From: JAGTVG01 sp942491935
Lineage (GTDB): Bacteria > Bacteroidota > Bacteroidia > Cytophagales > Cyclobacteriaceae
NCBI GenBank assembly: GCA_942491935.1
Contig: CALOCZ010000066.1
Span: forward strand, 1 to 64,000
DNA length: 64,000 nt
Direction of reading: 5' to 3'
The first letter of the stretch is position 1; each line of letters begins with the position of its first letter. Shown piece after piece: positions 60,422 through 64,000 of this stretch. Under the pieces are notes generated by a model. That model did not search any database. It was not told the DNA's origin and was given only the letters and a program-made list of their open reading frames with translations. A program made the position numbers and the translations under genes.

Positions 60422-63400
60422 ATGCCTTCGTTTAACCATCTGCACTGCCATACCCAATATTCTCTCCTTGATGGAGCTGCCTCAATAAAAGATATGGTTC
60501 AAAAAGCATATAATGATGGCATGAGTGCAGTCGCCCTGACTGATCATGGCAATATGTTCGGAGCTTTTAAATTCGTCGCTGAAGCCAATAAATATAATAT
60601 CAAACCCATTATTGGTTGCGAATTTTATGTTGTGGAAGACCGGCATAAAAAATCATTCAGTAAAGAAAACAGGGACAACCGCTATCATCAGTTATTACTT
60701 GCTAAAAACGAAATTGGATATAAGAACCTGATGAAGCTTTGTTCATTGGGATATACTGAAGGGCTATATAGTAAATGGCCACGTATAGACAAGGAATTGA
60801 TATTAAAGTATCATGAAGGCCTTATTGCTACTTCATGCTGCATTGGTGCAATTGTTCCACAGTCGATTATATGGAAAACTGAGGAGGAGGCTGAGAAAGA
60901 ATTCAAGTGGTGGCTTGATCTGTTTGGGGATGATTATTATATCGAATTGCAACGTCATAATCTACAAGATATTGACAATTCCGGGAAAAGCCAGGAAGAT
61001 GTTAACCAGGTCCTATTAAAATGGAGTAAGAAGCATAAGGTAAATGCCATAGCCACAAACGATTCTCATTATGTAGAAAAAGAAGATGCTGAAGCACATG
61101 ATATACTTTTATGTGTCAATACAGGGGATTTGAAATCTACTCCAATTGGAGACGGGAAGGGATATCGCTTTGGATTTCCAAACGACGAGTTCTATTTCAA
61201 ATCAACTGAGGAAATGGGTCAACTTTTTAAAGACGTTCCGCAGGCTTTGGATTTCACAAATGAGATCGCTGATAAATGCTTTAGCCCGAACTTAAAAAGG
61301 GATATATTACTGCCTAATTTTCCCATCCCAAAAGGATATGCGGATGCCGATTCTTATTTGAGACACTTATCTTTACAAGGAGCGAAAAATAGATATTCTG
61401 ATTTTTCTGATGATATTAAAGAGCGAATTAATCATGAGCTCAATATCATAAAAACAATGGGTTTTGCAGGCTATTTCCTTATTACAGCTGATATGATAAA
61501 TGCCGGCAGGAATATTGGGGTCATGATTGGCCCGGGAAGAGGTTCCGCAGCAGGATCTGTTGTCGCTTATTGTATTGGAATTACGAATATTGATCCTATT
61601 AAATACAATCTTCTTTTTGAACGATTTTTAAATCCAGAGCGTGTATCAATGCCTGATATTGATACGGATTTTGATGATGAAGGCCGGCAGAAAGTAATTG
61701 ATTATGTAGTAGACAAATATGGCCATAATCAAGTTGCCCAGATTATAACTTATGGAACCATGGCGGCTAAAATGGCGATCCGTGATGTAGCCAGGGTATT
61801 GGATCTTCCACTTTCTGAAGCAGATACATTAGCTAAACTTATACCAGAAAGACCTGGTATTTCGTTGTCACAGGCTTTTGAGGAGGTGAAAGAGCTTGCA
61901 GAAATTAAGAAAGGGAGTGATGAGAAAGCCAATGTTTTAAATTTGGCAGAAAAACTCGAAGGATCTGTTCGCAATTCCGGTATACATGCAGCAGGGGTGA
62001 TAATTGCACCTGATGACATTACCAATTATATCCCAGTTTCTTCTTCTAAGGATACGGATTTATGGATAACACAGTTTGACGGAAAAGTGATAGAAGATGC
62101 CGGAATGCTGAAAATGGATTTTCTTGGTTTAAAAACCCTGAGCATAATAAAGGATGCGCTGGAGATCATACGTAAATCCAAATCCATTGATATTGATATT
62201 GATAATATCTCATTTAATGATGAAAAAACTTTTGGATTGTATCAAAAGGGAGATACCGTCGGCACTTTTCAGTTTGAATCTGCTGGGATGCGAAAATATC
62301 TACAGGAGTTAAAACCAACGGACATCGAGGATTTGATAGCCATGAATGCGCTCTTCCGCCCAGGTCCAATGGATTTCATACCTAATTTCATCAATCGGAA
62401 ACATGGTAGGGAGAAAGTTGAATACCCTCATGAACTGCTTGAACCGATCCTGAAAAATACATATGGGATCATGGTATATCAGGAACAGATCATGCAAACG
62501 GCACAGATAATCGCAGGGTTCTCTTTAGGGAAAGCCGATATACTACGCCGTGCCATGGGTAAAAAGAAGATGGATGTTATGCGTGGAATGCAGGAGGAGT
62601 TTATTGAGGGTGCCAAAAAACTTCATAACATCAGTACAAAAAATGCCACAGAGATTTTTTCAATTATGGAAAAATTTGCAGCCTATGGATTTAACAGGTC
62701 GCATTCGGCTGCATATTCTGTTGTGGCTTATCAAACGGCATATCTGAAGGCCCACCATCCCTCTGAATACATGGCCTCTGTCTTGTCGCACAATCAAAAT
62801 AATATAGATAAGATTACATTTTTCATGGACGAGTGCCGGCGAATGGGGATAAAAGTACTGGGACCAAATATAAATCAAAGTAGTACCTCATTCACCGTAA
62901 ATGAAAAAGATGAGATCCTGTTTGGACTTGGGGCAATTAAGGGGACTGGTGACGCAGCTGTTGAAGCTATAATTATAGAAAGAGAAAAGAATGGCCCTTA
63001 TTCTGATATATTTGATTTTGCTGGGAGAGTAAACCTGCGAAATGCTAATAAAAAGACTTTTGAAAGCCTGGCAATGTCTGGCGCTTTTGATGGTATTGGC
63101 GATATCCATAGAAGACAATATCTTTATTCGGAAGATAGTAATAGCAGTTTGATCGAAAAAGCCATTAAATACGGTAATAAATTACAAGCTGAAAGAAATG
63201 CCTCGCAGCAGTCTTTGTTCGGAGGTAGTTCAAGTGAAAGCCTTCCTTTACCCAAGATTGAGCAATGCGAACCTTTTACCAATATAGAAAAACTTAAGAT
63301 TGAAAAAGATATTGTAGGCTTTTATATATCCGGGCATCCGCTCGATCAATATAAATTTGAACTTAAACATTGTTGCAACACGCACTTAGGAGAGTTTAGT

Positions 63401-63931
63401 GACTTAAGTAATCTAAAGGGCAAAGAGATTAGATTGGGAGGGATCGTGTCAAGTTTTGCCCACAGGGTTACAAAGAAAGGTAAACCTTTTGGCATTCTGA
63501 CTTTAGAGGATTATGAATCAACCTATTCTTTTTATCTTTTCTCTGATGATTATCTGAAATTTAAGAAATATTTTGAAACCAATTGGTTCTTGTTTATACG
63601 TGGTTTAATAGCCCCCCGGAAATGGAATGAAAATGAGCTTGAGTTCAAAATACAGGAAATTGACCTGTTAACTGAAGTTAGGGAGAAATACCTGGATGGA
63701 ATTGAATTGTTTCTTGATGTTAAGGACATAACTGACACATTCATTTCTAAGATGTCAGAAATAACTGAGGGTAATCCGGGAAAAGGTTCTTTATTATTTA
63801 ACATCAGTGATAATAAGGAAAACCTCAAAGTCGATATGTTTTCCAGGAGGATACGTATAGGCATCACCAATGATCTAATTGGTGAATTAGAGTCAATGCC
63901 CGGCATGGATTATAAGGTTTTAATGCATTAG
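60422..63931 (+). CDS. dnaE: DNA polymerase III alpha subunit
   Basis: A 1169-residue replicative polymerase of the DnaE type. The N-terminal PHP domain starts HLHCHTQYSLLDGAAS. The catalytic acids are in MPDIDTDFDDEGR, and GPGRGSAAGSVVAYCIGI is the primer-template region. A helix-hairpin-helix tract and an OB domain (RLGGIVSSFAHR onward) fill the C-terminal third. Length and motifs are normal, with no intein. It is the last gene of the cluster beginning with the GT2 gene. Only 69 bp remain after it, in which I see no feature beyond a short CAGAT-TTAT-ATCTG repeat at 63955-63968. Confidence 0.97.
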   Translation: MPSFNHLHCHTQYSLLDGAASIKDMVQKAYNDGMSAVALTDHGNMFGAFKFVAEANKYNIKPIIGCEFYVVEDRHKKSFSKENRDNRYHQLLLAKNEIGYKNLMKLCSLGYTEGLYSKWPRIDKELILKYHEGLIATSCCIGAIVPQSIIWKTEEEAEKEFKWWLDLFGDDYYIELQRHNLQDIDNSGKSQEDVNQVLLKWSKKHKVNAIATNDSHYVEKEDAEAHDILLCVNTGDLKSTPIGDGKGYRFGFPNDEFYFKSTEEMGQLFKDVPQALDFTNEIADKCFSPNLKRDILLPNFPIPKGYADADSYLRHLSLQGAKNRYSDFSDDIKERINHELNIIKTMGFAGYFLITADMINAGRNIGVMIGPGRGSAAGSVVAYCIGITNIDPIKYNLLFERFLNPERVSMPDIDTDFDDEGRQKVIDYVVDKYGHNQVAQIITYGTMAAKMAIRDVARVLDLPLSEADTLAKLIPERPGISLSQAFEEVKELAEIKKGSDEKANVLNLAEKLEGSVRNSGIHAAGVIIAPDDITNYIPVSSSKDTDLWITQFDGKVIEDAGMLKMDFLGLKTLSIIKDALEIIRKSKSIDIDIDNISFNDEKTFGLYQKGDTVGTFQFESAGMRKYLQELKPTDIEDLIAMNALFRPGPMDFIPNFINRKHGREKVEYPHELLEPILKNTYGIMVYQEQIMQTAQIIAGFSLGKADILRRAMGKKKMDVMRGMQEEFIEGAKKLHNISTKNATEIFSIMEKFAAYGFNRSHSAAYSVVAYQTAYLKAHHPSEYMASVLSHNQNNIDKITFFMDECRRMGIKVLGPNINQSSTSFTVNEKDEILFGLGAIKGTGDAAVEAIIIEREKNGPYSDIFDFAGRVNLRNANKKTFESLAMSGAFDGIGDIHRRQYLYSEDSNSSLIEKAIKYGNKLQAERNASQQSLFGGSSSESLPLPKIEQCEPFTNIEKLKIEKDIVGFYISGHPLDQYKFELKHCCNTHLGEFSDLSNLKGKEIRLGGIVSSFAHRVTKKGKPFGILTLEDYESTYSFYLFSDDYLKFKKYFETNWFLFIRGLIAPRKWNENELEFKIQEIDLLTEVREKYLDGIELFLDVKDITDTFISKMSEITEGNPGKGSLLFNISDNKENLKVDMFSRRIRIGITNDLIGELESMPGMDYKVLMH

Positions 63932-64000
63932 GCGTGTCACATATATTACAAATTCAGATTTATATCTGTATTTTGAAATACACCTCAAATTTTAAAATTA

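Noticed and set aside
1..64000. CRISPR arrays, tRNA or rRNA genes, insertion sequences
   Set aside because: Intergenic regions were scanned by eye; I found no spaced direct repeats, cloverleaf-like sequence, transposase or integrase.

Overview
The window is an AT-rich, gene-dense chromosomal segment from a member of the Bacteroidota. The evidence is promoter-like TAnnTTTG (-7) elements, few strong Shine-Dalgarno sequences, lipoproteins and exported beta-barrel proteins typical of the phylum (DUF5777, DUF2911, PorT-like), a CotH-like secreted protein, bifunctional ThrA next to thrB and thrC, single-chain bacterial GlyRS, and an LptF/G-type permease next to tgt. I see no rRNA, tRNA, CRISPR array, insertion sequence or prophage. 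The species cannot be named from this sequence. A NAD-linked hydrogenase under Rex, a K+-dependent pyrophosphatase and an FNR-like regulator suggest an organism that at least sometimes lives without oxygen.

Layout. 1-2.7 kb: an outward-facing redox cluster (Tat protein cut by the window edge, DUF5777 barrel, CX4CH cytochrome-like lipoprotein), divergent from an FNR/CRP-type regulator, with an FNR-type palindrome between them. 3-6.6 kb: two small unknown proteins and a GH78 alpha-L-rhamnosidase lipoprotein. 6.8-12.4 kb: a minus-strand cluster with two transporters (MFS, GntP/DsdX-like), a RidA-family protein, a D-serine dehydratase/D-threonine aldolase-like PLP enzyme and an M19 dipeptidase. 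It looks like a route for importing dipeptides or D-amino acids, cleaving them and deaminating the product. 12.7-17.5 kb: an exported subtilase, a Tat-exported mannonate-dehydratase-like enzyme and exported proteins of unknown role. 17.7-22.3 kb: a Ca2+/cation exchanger, the membrane pyrophosphatase and a UreH-like metal transporter with a His-rich loop. A 132-bp inverted-repeat-bounded element lies between the last two.

23.7-29.5 kb: rex followed by hoxF, hoxU, hoxY, hoxH and hoxW, which together form a bidirectional NAD-reducing [NiFe] hydrogenase with its own maturation protease. A Rex-type operator covers the predicted promoter, so the NADH sensor sits at the head of the operon it probably controls. 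The NuoE-like domain of HoxF has lost three of four [2Fe-2S] ligands. 29.6-33 kb: small uncharacterised membrane, cupin, cytochrome b5-like and barrel genes.

33-64 kb is mostly housekeeping: sprT, der, glyS, a Kef-type antiporter, thrC-thrB-thrA, DUF2911, an esterase, an M28 peptidase, arsC-like, mazG, glmM, a cysteine desulfurase broken by two +1 shifts, hemH, phzF-like, a fabI-ispE fused reading frame, a DMT permease, lptF/G, tgt without its zinc ligands, a GT2 glycosyltransferase, an ECF sigma factor, rsmG and dnaE.

The features most worth following up are the fabI-ispE fusion with its A7 tract and embedded Shine-Dalgarno, the Rex-Hox circuit with the degenerate HoxF domain, the zinc-less Tgt, the doubly frameshifted nifS and the structured element at 21.4-21.5 kb.
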